From NCBI GenBank assembly GCA_019155205.2, contig JAHNZQ020000227.1:580034-644033 (forward strand): DNA of 64,000 bases. Reading direction: 5' to 3'. The first letter of the stretch is position 1. Each line of letters opens with the position of its first letter. The translations under genes and the position numbers were made by a program. This document shows, piece after piece, positions 1 through 10,823 of this stretch. Under the pieces are notes generated by a model. That model did no database searches and was not told where the DNA came from. It saw only the letters and a program-made list of their open reading frames with translations. Source of the stretch: Gracilaria vermiculophylla (Eukaryota; Rhodophyta; Florideophyceae; Gracilariales; Gracilariaceae).

Positions 1-729
1 ATGGTGCTCTTCCCCGTGAGGCGCAGCTGCACCAGCGAGTGCGCTTGCCCTGTGAGGTAGAACTGAAAGCACCAGACGGCGGCACCTTCATGGACACCAT
101 TGGTGTTACACGCCGAACGGAAGCGCGTGAGAAAATTCAGCACCGTGATGGGGTCTTCTTCTGAGAAGGAATGCTTCTTCATTTGAATATCCATACAGCG
201 CTGCATCTTAGTGAGTCGTTTAGCGACCGACGCGTCGTAAAGTGTGGAGCGATCATGCAACCTGTAGGTGTCATAATCCACCACTTTGGCGAAGAGGTCG
301 TTAAGCGGGACGACCTTCCTGACCCTTCTGCACTTCTCCTTGGGAGGTGTACTGTCCTCCGAGGTGGCGCTGACTACGGATTCGGAGTCTGAGCTTCTCT
401 CCGAATTGGTTTCTCGCTTTCTTCTTTTCTCCCTCCGTTTCTTTCTTCTTCTTTTCTTAAGGTGGTCGTGCCGTGTGCGGTTCTTCAACCTCCACGTTGG
501 CGTTCTGCAGATGTGCTACGGGTGATTCCGCTTGCCTCCGATCATGCATTCTCCTAAGGCGATTCCTGAAACGCTTCACTGAGGAGCCAGGATTACGAAG
601 GAGACTTTCAGGGTCTTCCAGTGTGTCGGTCATCTCCTGGGGAGCGCTGCGCGTACTGCGCCCACCAACGGAGCTGGTTGCTTGAGGATCCTGTAGGGGG
701 GTTTCCATGGGATGTTCTGACGGGTTCAT
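1..729 (-). pseudogene. Decayed retrotransposon Gag-like gene, runs off left edge
   Basis: Read on the minus strand, a 90-codon ORF opens with ATG at 729 and closes at 457. A shift of one base near 460-480 continues as a long open frame to base 1. This second part has a lysine/arginine-rich stretch, an acidic serine patch, and a region containing VVDYDTYRLHD, PITVLNFLTRF and AAVWCFQFYLTGQA. That last region looks like the capsid-like Gag segment of plant and algal LTR retrotransposons. An LTR-like repeat begins about 155 bases upstream of the ATG, where a 5' LTR would be. The frameshift makes this copy inactive as it stands. Family-level assignment rests on pattern recognition only, and the pol part would lie outside the window. 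Confidence 0.5.
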
Positions 730-884
730 AAAGGAGTAGGCCGGGGGTGATTTGCTTCCACTTCCGAATCACCTCAAGTAAGATTTCGACTGTTGGGGGT
801 TGGTCGTTGCAAACTAGAAACACGGTTCTGCTGCGACTTGTGCGAATCCTTTAGGAACTATGACCTTCTAAGTCGGGAGACCAG

Positions 885-1130
885 TTGTGGTACTGTCAGC
901 CCCCCTGTCAAGGTAGTAAAGCACAACGTCCGTCAGGAGTTTTTGGTGACTCCAAAGGCGCGTATTCCTAAAGGTGGTCTCCGGAATCCGCTGTCGCGAG
1001 CAGGGGGAATTCTAAAAGGGGATTCGCAAACAACAAGCGGAGGGGAAGGTTCACTGGGTGGACAATGCTCCTACAGGCGCTGTTATGATGCGACCTGGGG
1101 ATCGGCGGCTTAGAAACCTGCGTAGATAGA
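885..1130 (-). repeat. LTR-like repeat, copy 1
   Basis: This stretch is repeated at 1786-2040 in the same orientation with scattered mismatches and small indels. Shared blocks include TGACTCCAAAGGCGCG, AAGGTTCACTGGG, GGACAATG and CCTACAGGCGCTG. Similarity fades beyond about 1130 with a short further match near 1120-1150. The edge facing the minus-strand Gag reads CCACA on the minus strand, an LTR-like CA end, and is followed on that strand by TGGTCTCCCGAC, which could be a tRNA primer-binding site. The role as the 5' LTR of the Gag element is an inference from position. Confidence 0.5.
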
Positions 1131-1785
1131 CAAGAGACTCCAACCGGAAAAGTAGAAGAGGACTCAAGGGTGCTTGTCTTTACTTCCCCAAAGGTGGGGC
1201 TCACCCAGCAGGTTAAATATCAAGCCGGGAGCGCACCTCGGCAGGTCTCACTACTGTACTAATTACCTGCCTAAATTAACTAGAATAAATAATATTTCTA
1301 CCGTTCCTCGAGATTACTGTAGCGCACGCGGGCGAGATTATGCACCACGTGGCCCAGCTATTAAAATACGAGCCATCCTTAGGAATATTATACCTCAAGG
1401 CGAAACCACCCTCTTGCCGTAGGAGCCACTGTACCACACATAGTGAGGGCCTTTAGTTTTGCATAGCATCGCATGAGGTAAAATTACCTCATATGAGGTC
1501 AATTTTAATTTGTAATTATGTGAAAACATTAAAACTCTTCCCTTTTTTGTTCTGATACCCTTATCATGTTGTCGACGCCGGGAGCACTGAACTGTGTCCA
1601 CAGCAACCAAGGGTCAATTGCAACTATTACATCAATCAGAGCCATCAACAACATTCATAAACTATGGCATCGTCCACAGATCTTCGCAGAACTGCTGGAA
1701 CAACTGTCAACAGCCGCGCCCGCCTGGTTACCTGTGATCCGGAAAGTAAACGAGATTATGAGTCTTCGTGGAAGTTCACTAAGGT
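1131..1785. other. Unassigned spacer between the LTR-like repeats
   Basis: No ORF here resembles a known protein. An AT-rich stretch around 1270-1310 contains AATAAATAATATT and could be the remainder of an LTR. Nothing else recognisable is seen. Confidence 0.4.
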
Positions 1786-2040
1786 TCGAGTTGTGGTACC
1801 GTCAGTTCTCCTTTTGAGGTGATAATGCATAACATCCGCTAGGATTTTTGTTGACTCCAAAGGCGCGCATTCCTAAAGGTGTTCTCCGGTAATCACTATC
1901 ACGAGCCGGGGAATTTCTGAAAAGGGAGCCGCAAACACCAAGCTGAAAGGGAGGTTCACTGGGCGGACAATGCGCCTACAGGCGCTGCTACGAGGTGACC
2001 TGGGGATTAGCGGCTTAAAATCCTAAGGATGTTCGACGAG
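1786..2040 (-). repeat. LTR-like repeat, copy 2
   Basis: Second copy of the repeat at 885-1130, in direct orientation about 900 bases away. It starts at the same TTGTGGTAC boundary and ends soon after the shared GGCTTA block. The copies have many substitutions, so the duplication is old. It may be a solo LTR or a fragment of another insertion of the same family. Confidence 0.5.
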
Positions 2041-2117
2041 AGTCTCCAACATAAAAGAAGCTCGGGACCATAGTTTTTTATCCCAGATCTCCGCAGAGTT
2101 CTCAGTCTGAAATAAGC

Positions 2118-2660
2118 GTGCTTTTATTTGCTGACGCATCGCGTATAGATGACTGTGCCCACCTTGGAATCTTCACGAGGCCCCTTTTCGGTGAGATAAA
2201 GAACAATCTTATAAATCATACTATCTCCTGGATGTCTCAAAAACCCAAGCAACCTGTCAGAAGTGTACCTGCTGTTGAAATTCTTTCTGCAGCTGAAGGA
2301 ATCGATAAAGAGAAGACTATCATGAAAGCCTTCTCTCACTTTTTGGACAGGGAAATCAATTTTTGTTTCGCTGTTTACTCCTAGGATCTTCTCAACTCAT
2401 TATCAACACAGAAGAACTCTGATAACAAAATTATTCAAAGTTACTTGAGCATCATTCGCTTTGAGTTTCATACTGGTGCTGTCGACACGATATCATGTGT
2501 CCCAAGACAGGCTAATCTGGCTGAACGGTTTACCATGAATGACAGCTGATTTACCGATGGTCTCCAACTCACCCTCTTCACTGTATGACTGTGCTTCGAC
2601 TTTGAAGAAATTGCAGAGACGAACAGCTCTGAGAAAAACGTCGGCAGAGAAGAGAGGAGT
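2118..2660 (+). pseudogene. Decayed copia-like RNase H domain of a retrotransposon
   Basis: The plus strand carries, in one frame with a stop near 2384 and a second near 2550, a sequence with FADAS, HTISWMSQKPKQPVRSVPA, AVEILSAAEGIDKEK and then LLNSLSTQKNSDN, IRFEFHTGAV and CVPRQANLAERFT. This order matches the RNase H end of copia-type polyproteins. That end normally holds the active-site D of FADAS, the E of AEI, and a D in a DSKDL-type motif; here the last reads Y-S-stop-D-L. The stops and the missing residues show it is dead. The flanking LTR was not identified. Confidence 0.55.
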
Positions 2661-4117
2661 ATGAATACGACCACTTACTCTGCTCAAGTCCATCGAACAT
2701 AATCACTTCTGCTAGGTTCTAGTACGTATTTGAACTGTCACTTTTGACACTTAGAGGGGCATAGCTTCATGTTCAGATGGAGAGGCAGCCCTTTACGTTT
2801 ACATTGCGGCGTTGTTCTTATGTTTCATTTCGGTACTTATACGCGTAGGCACAATTTTTTTGTAAAACGGCAGAGACATCGACATCTCGAACCTACATTG
2901 TACATTGTTCTACATATTGCACCCCGCATTCGATCAGTTCGACTATCGGCACCCCATCATGACTCATACTAGTTCTGAGTACAGGGAGCAAATTAGAATT
3001 TGGTCTGGCGTGCGCCGTGGCTGGAGAGCTCCAAGTTTAGTCAGGAGCCATTAGTCACTGTCATTCAGGTAGAACTTTAGTAATGCCGGCATGCTACTCT
3101 AAGCAGAGTACCGTAAGGCACCATTGAAGGCACTGCTGTCACGCGAATGATTAGCGATAGTCGGGACTTTGCACCATACATGGGTAGGTGCGCGGGCTCC
3201 TCCGCCACTACTGAGTTAAGACAAGCACCTTCTGGCTCAGTCTTGCCACCTGTGGCTTTTGCAGTCGATCACCAGGATAGCCAGGTACTCTAACAGGCCT
3301 CACGGACCTGCAAACGTTGCATCCGCCAATACAATCGGTTTTCGTACGCGTTTCAGCTATTCCCAGTGTTCATCCGTTCCGGTGCTGGCGTTATCATTCA
3401 TCATACCGTTTGTTCTTCTCTTCTAGGCTGAGCTCCTACTGTGATCCCTAGACCCATCGCCTTTTTTTGCCTAGCAACCAGCTCTGCCTGCATCACTCGC
3501 TATAGCACGGTTCGGTCTGCCGACATAGAAAAAGGGGCTACATACCGAGTGGCAAAAACAGAAAATTTGAACGGAAGGAGATATTTGAATACCACTTGGT
3601 TGCGATACCTGCTGAAAAAAATAGCAAAAACTACCAACGCATTCCAACTAGAATCATGTTTACCAACAAAGGTTAAAAAACTCATTTATCGGGAAGAGAG
3701 CGCGCCGCTACTCTCGAAACCCCGAGTATGGACTGTCCAGAGAAGCAGTATAAGAAGCTTAACAACTTGTCATTTTCTAGCAGCCAGCGCAACAGCAGAC
3801 AAGCCGTATCTCAACATACATAAGAAAATAATGTCGGACCAGGATATGGAGCCGATCCGACAAACTAATTGGTAGATGAGGAGGTAATGGAGAGTATCCA
3901 AATCGCAGTTCCGCGCTTATGCATCAAAGCGATGAACGATGTATTGGTTGACCGCGCCCAAAAGGGATTTGACCGAAATGATTTCCGCAGTTGTGAATCA
4001 ATTTTAGAAACATGACATCGAGACATATATCGACCAAATGGTAAGGGAATCTTTTCAAGAGCACAAGTTGGGGGTGCCTATTCAAGGACGATCGTCACAT
4101 ATTCTTAAACGGACCCG
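2661..4117. other. No recognisable gene
   Basis: The longest ORF is 144 codons at 3441-3875 (plus). Its product has a lysine/arginine-rich middle and no motif I recognise. The interval lies between retroelement fragments and may be more decayed retroelement sequence. Confidence 0.4.
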
Positions 4118-5360
4118 TTGAGTCACCTCATATTCAAGTGGTGGACGCAAGCACAACTACGTAGGTTGACCAGGTCGTCCTTCCAATCACCTCGCATAAT
4201 GGGCAACAACGAGACCCGATGTAAAAAGAACAGACTCTCAGCAAAAAAAGGGCTGGTAGTGTATTACCTCCTGCAGCCAGCTCGGGAAATCAAGAAAGGA
4301 GCCAAAGGATGAGACCCTAATGGTAGCAGTTCGTTGGACGTGGAGTACGAGTACATTCGGAAGCCAAAAGGATAAAGAAAGAAAACCATTCTGACGAAGA
4401 AATGGGCCGCAGTGTCTGGCTCTAGGAATTTCATTTCTGAATCCGAAACGGACCTCTTGACACACGAAAAGGAAGATCACGGACGAAGAAGGCAGAGGGA
4501 ATCCCGCAACTAGAGAAGAAGTCGTCGAAAGGGAAGAACCAATCGGCACACACCATAAGATTCAGATTCTGATGATGAGGGCCTTAGAATATTGCAGCCG
4601 TTAAGTGACCTGATAAGAAACGCTGTTGATTACCGCTCCTGTAGGTTGATCTGTGGCGACTTTTCTTGTACCGAAGTGGCCGCATAGAAATATACATGCA
4701 ACATCGCCTCATTAGTTTACAAATTGGGAATACCAACTTCAATGGTGATGACTTCATTGCAAGCAGTTTTTTTAACGTTTTAAGATAGAAAATGACCAAA
4801 ATATCGTTTCTGAAGGCACATGCGTGTGATTGGTGAAATCTGACATCAAAGGCCCAACTGGCGCATTGCTTAGGGGTAAGATATAGATAAACCCCATGGT
4901 GGTTGACGAGTATGCCAAAGCGATGCTCTGTACCTATGGCCAAGTAATGAACTATCTCTTGCAGACTTATGCTACGGATGTGATCATCCAAAAAACGTAC
5001 GCGGAAGTGCGTGAACTGCCGTAAACAAGTTGGAAACTTTAAATGGTTCTCAATATTTCCTGTGACCAACCCAGATTCTTCTCTCTGCAATTTGATTACG
5101 GCCTACTGGAACTTCACCTCATCGTAACGGCCAGTTAAATTATGGATAAGACCCCGAACGTATCGCTCAAGGTGCTTCTCACAAAATTCAATGCCCACGT
5201 GAGAAAGCTTTCCAGTCGGACCCTTATTGGCTGGGAGCTTCGCAACCCAGGCGTAGTATCTGCAATGCCCCTGCAAACGGTCGAAGGAGGCGGCTACCCC
5301 ATGTGAAAGGGGCAGGCACACATTCCGCGTACCAGGCTTACAAGAAAGAATAGACTACGT
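4118..5360 (+). pseudogene. Very decayed Gag-like region, plus strand
   Basis: Pieces spread over the three plus-strand frames follow the order seen in the minus-strand Gag at the left edge. A basic stretch lies at about 4240-4520 and an acidic serine patch near 4560. They are followed by LQPLSDLIRNAVDYRSCRLI, comparable to VPLNDLFAKVVDYDTYRLHD in the other copy, and then a hydrophobic segment ending in KAQLAHCLG. Several stops and frameshifts interrupt it. It sits directly upstream of a reverse transcriptase fragment, as Gag would. The assignment depends on that comparison and is tentative. Confidence 0.35.
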
Positions 5361-5374
5361 AGTGGAAGAAAATT

Positions 5375-5695
5375 GTGAATATTGTACTCGAGGGACTCAA
5401 GAAGGATGTCCTGCGATGCCAAATCGTCGAGCTATTAAAAGCATTTAGCTTCATGTGTTCGGACCAGTTGGGCTCAAAAAATGCAACAAAACACCGGATT
5501 GTACTAATCTCGGGTGGTAAGGCAGTCCATCACGCTACGTACAACGCGAGTCAAGAAGCACGTGAGGGCCAACTACATCAGGTTGACCATATGCTTAGAA
5601 AAGGCGTAATTGATCCCGCCACGTTCGAATTGGCCAGCCAAGTGGTTCTGGTCCAGAAGATAACCGACACCCAAATGAGGTTCCATATTGCTTAA
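5375..5695 (+). pseudogene. Reverse transcriptase fragment, Ty3/gypsy-like
   Basis: A 106-codon open stretch encodes KHRIVLISGG, ATYNASQEAREGQLHQVDHM, LRKGVIDPATF, ASQVVLVQK and MRFHIA. In gypsy-type reverse transcriptases the N-terminal palm has the same order: H-x-I, G-G, a Y-R type motif, Q-V-x-x-M-L-x-x-G-V-I-x-P, A-S-P-V-V-L-V-x-K, and R-F-C. The copy stops right after the R-F motif, and the catalytic Y-x-D-D part is not found downstream. It is therefore a truncated relic. Confidence 0.6.
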
Positions 5696-7019
5696 TGAAA
5701 GCTAAGTGCCATACAAATGAGGGTTTTATACCCAATACCCAATAAAGACCTTCATACTGTTGTTTGTGTTCGTACAGTCACATAATTCGTAAGAATGGGA
5801 AAAGGTACAGAAAGAATGGAGGTTCAAGGCAAACACAGTGGTACCGCACATGTAGGCAGGCAATATGTTTAGCATGTTGGAATCCATCGCACAGTGATCG
5901 AGTGTTAGTAAGAGCAACAATATCAAGTCATGAACTCGAAAAACTTAAAAACAGTTCATTATAAGGCCTCTTCTGCGAAGGTTTTCACATATAATATCCC
6001 TATCTTCTTCGGGAAGAGAGGATGAATCATCCATAGCAAACTCCTTTCTAGAGGAGGGTGTTGGGCTGGAGCTGGACTCCATGCATGAGTGGCCGACGTC
6101 CTTGTACTTGGGGTAGTAGTCGGAGTAAGAATCAGTACAACAACCGCTTTGCTTGCACTTGGCGATAGCGATGGCGTTGAGGCGAGGGGAGAAGTTGTAG
6201 ACGTTATAAAAATCGGCATATCGCTGTTCGTTTCCATCATCTAATCAGAGAAAAGCACTTCCTTATGTTACATGCATTCTGCAAGGTGAGTGGGTTGTTT
6301 AGAAGCTTAAGCATAAGAAACAGTGACAGGGTGGGAGAAAGCAGATAGTTTTGTCCCGAAGCTAGGTTCTCTTTTTTCTAAACAAAGTCACGACGTGGAG
6401 AATTCATGTTGTTACACGGCAAAGCTCTTCATGATTCGTTATATTGAACGATAGTGAAGTGCATGAAACTGGCCAACGGTTCGTAGATGAGCCGAAAAGC
6501 CCGTCTTGTCCAGCTCAGTCGACGGAGACATTCTGGTTGAATTCACGGACGGTCGGTTAAGATCACCCAAGCATAGCGCACGGTCACCGACGCAGGGTGC
6601 AGTGGGACCAAATCACCCAGTGCACCCAAAAAATACGGTGACGAAAATTCGTCACCCAAGTGTCATGGGGCTAAGAACAGGATCCTAAAAAGTGTAGTCT
6701 TGGCGGATCTGCAGTCGTCGTCGTCGTCGTGGAAAGTCGTGTAACTCACGCAAGTGTAAAGCTAAGGTGTGCAGTGCATAGTACATGATTAGCGTGAATG
6801 CCCCAGTTGAGCACCGGGGCGGACATGAGGTTAAGTTTTACTCCTTACTTTTTTAAAAAGCTTAAATTATAAGTCTGTACATGTTGTTGTCAACGAGTTA
6901 ATCAAGGTTAATCAACGTTTGTTAAGACAGGGCCTGAATCAATTGTTTTTGGTAGGGACTGAGGAAACATAATTTGAAATACTTTCTTAAACTTGTCCAA
7001 AATCCGAATAGATAAAGTA
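5696..7019. other. No recognisable gene
   Basis: Only short ORFs are present. A minus-strand 93-codon ORF at 5959-6240 encodes a serine/threonine/proline-rich peptide of low complexity. A short TCG/CGT trinucleotide run lies near 6716-6730. No conserved protein motif is seen. Confidence 0.4.
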
Positions 7020-8294
7020 CAGTGCGTTTCAAAAACATAGTACCCCTCAAAAGTGCGCCAAATCTGTACTGTAGACTAGATAGTGCACATAGTCTATGTA
7101 GAATCGTTTCAAAAATATATGTAAGCCGTCTTCTTTCTAATAAAAATGGCTCGAGGCCAGCCACTTTCCTAGCAAGAACAGCTTCAAATCGTTAAGTTAA
7201 ACACCAAAAAACATTCTAACAGTGCTATCGCTAAAAAACGTACAGCGTTCTAGGGTCACAATTGCTACTTTTCTCAAAAACCCGACTCTATATGGCTTAA
7301 AACGATCTCCGGGACGCCCAAAGAAGCTCCGCCCAGCAGATGAAAAAGGAATTAAAAGAAAGTTGTGCAAAGAAAAAGTATCGTGCAAAACAATTGGAAA
7401 AAATCTCAATCTAAACGTTTCTAAATCTACTATATGGAGGCAGATACACAGCACAAATCTATTTAAATATAGAAAAATGAAAAAAAACTTTCTTTCCCCA
7501 AGACCAAAACAAGCAAAAGAAGGTTGACTGGTGTGCTGGAAAAACCTACTGGAAAAAAATGAGAAATTTTTATTTTTACTGATGGAAAGGAGTCTAATTT
7601 GGACGGACCAGATTGCTAAAAACAGTACTGGCACAATCTTCGTAAGGAAGTCATAAGTTTTATACCAGGCATTTAGGTGGAAGCTCTGTAATGGTTTGGG
7701 TAGGCATTTCTAAAAAAGGTCTAACGGAAATTGCCGTTATTGAAATAAAAATGAATGCGGAAAAATATGAAGAAGTTCTATACAATTATTTGCTACCGTT
7801 TGGTTTATGTTTTTATGAAGAAAATTTCTTTTTTTAACAGGATAATGCGCCTGTACACACTTCATCTTTTATCAAAAGTTGGCTACATGAGTCTGAAGAA
7901 TCTGTTGTAGAGTGGCCGGCGCGCTCACCAGATTTGAACTCAATTGAAAACGTTTGGAGACTGCTGGCGAGGATGGTTTATGCGCATGGAAGGCAATTTC
8001 AGACATTTTTTGAACTCAAAAACTGTGTTAAAAATTGCTGGAAATCTATAACAGTTTCAAATGTATAAAATTACATCAATTCGATACCAAAACGTTGCAT
8101 TAGCGTTATACAGCAAAAAAGATGCAAAATAAACTATTGAGCGTCGCGCAGTAAAGATTTGTTATTGATAATCATATGTTTTTGAAACGGTTTTTTGACT
8201 ACTTTTTTCTGAAGCCTATTTTTGTAGGCGTACAGTATACAGTTTGTAGTGTTTTGAGATTTCACGGCATGTCGTATGTTTTTGAAACAGTCCG
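7020..8294 (+). mobile_element. Tc1/mariner-type transposon, inactive
   Basis: The element is about 1,275 bases and is flanked by TA at 7018-7019 and 8295-8296, the expected target-site dinucleotide. The termini are inverted repeats: both ends read inward through GTTTCAAAAACATA, preceded by CAGTGC on the left and CGGACT on the right. Inside lies a broken transposase of the DD34E class (separate entry). Size, TA flanks, inverted termini and transposase agree. Confidence 0.85.
7146..8140 (+). pseudogene. Tc1-like transposase, multiple frameshifts and stops
   Basis: The reading starts MARGQPLS and hits a stop at once. It resumes in another frame (7222-7527) as an N-terminal paired helix-turn-helix containing LYGLKRSPGRPKKLRPADEK. 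It then continues through FTDGKESNLDGPD (first catalytic aspartate region), GSSVMVWVGISKKGL, QDNAPVHTS (second aspartate) and WPARSPDLNSIENVW (the glutamate). Thirty-four residues separate the second aspartate from the glutamate, the DD34E spacing of Tc1 elements. At least three frame changes and several stops make it non-functional. The three catalytic residues are still readable, so decay is moderate. Confidence 0.8.
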
Positions 8295-9023
8295 TATATC
8301 CTCACTATGGCGCCAATTTTCTGAAAGTCAAAGCATAGAATAAGAGACCCTCACAATCCTACCAAGATGAGACTTGCAAACCTCTTCGTCTTCATCGTTG
8401 ACACTGTGCACGAATTCTTTGCACAATGAAGATTTACGCTACACAGGTTTCTCATTCCTCAAAAAGGCCCAAATCTTTACGAGTACCTCTAAAATTAGTT
8501 GTTCGTCTGACTTACAGATGTGTCCTCTGAGACCTTGATACAATCTTCGTCCGCTCACGCCTGTTAATGGCAGCGCAGCAATATGTTGTCACAGTTTATC
8601 TTCATCGCGGTTGCGATGAACGCTTATACTCGAGAGCGACGAAACCGTAATGGATGTTTTATGAAGAGTGACAGACTCCGCTTCGTTCTGGAGTGTATTT
8701 ATGCGACAAAGTGTCTGCGGAAGTGCGCGATGTTTACATCTGGCGTACGCGCTGATGCAGACCGAACGAGAAATCGTTACAAGGAAAAGAAGTAACATCT
8801 ATTTCGCACATATAAGCCAATTAGTGGCTGACAGCAAGTGAGGTAGGAAATCGGCTGTTCCTGCCCATATGAGCCGATTATGCACCCGAATCGCTGCGCA
8901 AAAGGTATTTTAGGTAGGTTTTGATCCTAGTGCTTTTTCTATATAAGCGGGTGTAGATAGTCGTTTTGTAGAACTTTTTGGTCATCGGAAAAAAATCATC
9001 ATTCAACTATCGTGCCTACACTA
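8295..9023. other. Spacer between two Tc1-like elements
   Basis: No recognisable protein. A 70-codon plus ORF (8583-8795) and an antisense ORF of similar length overlap each other and have no motifs. A TATATAAG box-like sequence occurs near 8940, with no identifiable gene behind it. Confidence 0.4.
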
Positions 9024-10302
9024 CAGTCTGTTTCAAAATCATAACACGTTGGTGTTCAAGTACAAAAATTGTGAATTTGGTACAGTACGACTACAAGATC
9101 AAGATTTAAAATAAATTCAAGTCCAAAACCCGTTTCAAAATCATAACAACTTCGTGAAGTTTAAGTCTCTTTTGGCGACTCAATAACTAGTTTTTCCTCC
9201 TTTTTCCTTAATAACGAAAATAAAGCTTTTGGGCATCAAAGTAATGTAGTCATTAATTGTAAAAATAGATTTATTGTCCTAGCAATTCTTAAAACAGTTT
9301 TTCAAATCAAAAACTGCGCTAAAATGCCTTCCGTGGCCATCAACCGTTCTTCGAAAGAAGAGTCATCCATTTTTAATGGGGTTCACGTCTGGGGAGCGTG
9401 CTGCCCAATCCATTACCGTAATACTTGCTTCTTGTAGCCGATCTGTCACTACTTTAGATTTGTACAACGGTTAGTTATCTCGCTGGAAAACAAAACTTCT
9501 TCCGTTTACGCAATATATATAAGCTGACCTATAGTTACAAACAACTTTTTAATAGCATGCAAAATCTATTTTTGTGTGAAAAAATGCAATATCTGTTTTC
9601 CAATATTCTGATATGCCAGTCCGGAACATTATCGAACAACCTCTAGAGTTTCATGTCCGGAATTCAGAGCGTTTTTTTCTCAGATCATGTCAATAAAATT
9701 TACAACAATTTGTAACATCCAAGTTGAATATTTATTCATCAGAAAAAATTACTGTATCACATTGCTTTGTCTAGGACGCCATGTTTGCATACAAATATAA
9801 TGTTTTTTTTGCTTATAGCTATCTTCTAAATGGAATGTTTTAATCATATGTTTATACTTGAACAACTTTTTTATTGATTATTTGTCAAATTATTGATTTA
9901 AAAACATTGAGGTTCAAAGGTTTTGCAATTATTTTGCATGAAACTATTCTTTGAAACAGTTTCCGTTTTCTAACTTGTTTATCTGAAGGACTGGAAAGGT
10001 GGGAATGTTTTGTAAGTGTTTTTGTTCTACAGGTTGCTGGACGTTCTAGGATACGGGGAGTTATGACTGGATAACGTTTTAAAAGTCTGCTAAGTTTGCC
10101 ACATAATTTTCTATAAGCTTATATTTGTATGATTTCAAGCTGTTTGGAGCGAGAAAGAGGTGAACGTCGATCCATAACGATGGATGTTGATGAAGTAGTG
10201 TTATAATTATGAAACGGTTTTTACTTATATGTTCTGCAAAAGGCGCACTACAGTACTATTTTGGCGCGTTTTTTTGGCGTGATATGATTTTGAAACGCAC
10301 TG
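9024..10302 (-). mobile_element. Second Tc1/mariner-type transposon, inactive, opposite orientation
   Basis: TA dinucleotides at 9022-9023 and 10303-10304 flank an element of about 1,279 bases. Its termini are inverted repeats: CAGTCTGTTTCAAAATCATA on the left, and CAGTGCGTTTCAAAATCATA reading inward from the right. On the minus strand, transposase remnants near 9300-9500 read MDWAARSPDVNPIKN and GHGRHFSAVFDLKNC. These match the C-terminal catalytic block of the first element. The catalytic glutamate (I-E-N) has become lysine (I-K-N), and stop codons are present. The termini are nearly the same as those of the 7020-8294 copy, so both belong to one family. Confidence 0.8.
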
Positions 10303-10389
10303 TATCAACCAAGCCTCCTAACCTTCCCTAGCCTACCCATTCGTTACAATTTGATTGTACTTCAGAGGAGAATGCAGTCTTAAAGTTGC

Positions 10390-10462
10390 CACAGTAAAAC
10401 GGTTGAGAACGTGATTCACGTTCTCTAAGAACGTGATTCACGTTCTCTATCGTTTTACTGTG
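10390..10462. repeat. Nested palindromic element 1
   Basis: A perfect 12-base inverted repeat (CACAGTAAAACG and its complement) encloses two tandem copies of a palindrome. The full palindrome arm is GAGAACGTGA with a single T at the centre. The whole 73-base unit could fold into a long hairpin or a double cruciform. It lies between the second Tc1 element and the first gene and may be a tiny non-autonomous element. Confidence 0.7.
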
Positions 10463-10476
10463 ACGGCATTCTCAAC

Positions 10477-10550
10477 GAGGCATTGTCGCCAGACATATGT
10501 TCACGAAACGTGAACACAAAACTGGAACATATGTCTCGTGACAACGCCTC
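10477..10550. repeat. Nested palindromic element 2
   Basis: Outer arms of 26 bases match at about 23 positions, beginning GAGGC and ending AGACATATGTTC against the complement at 10525-10550. Immediately inside is a perfect small palindrome with arms GTTCACG and spacer AAA. It starts 14 bases after element 1 ends, and both share the same nested design. Confidence 0.65.
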
Positions 10551-10823
10551 CTAGAGAAGGCTTACGCGTTTGAAATCGGTAAACACATAACAGAACACCA
10601 GCAAATGTAGTAGCAGAATCCTACTGTAGATCAAGCTTTCCCAGTCACAAGTTGATGATATATGTCGCGTCTAATCGTCGTTCTTGGAGTTGAATGTGGC
10701 AGTTTCAGCAATTTTGAATGGACGGGCACTTTATTCATAAACCAAAAGTTAGTCTAAAGAAAGATTTGATAATTGGGATTCGGAAACCTTGAATGGTGCT
10801 CGAGCACCAAAGCACTGAAAAGG

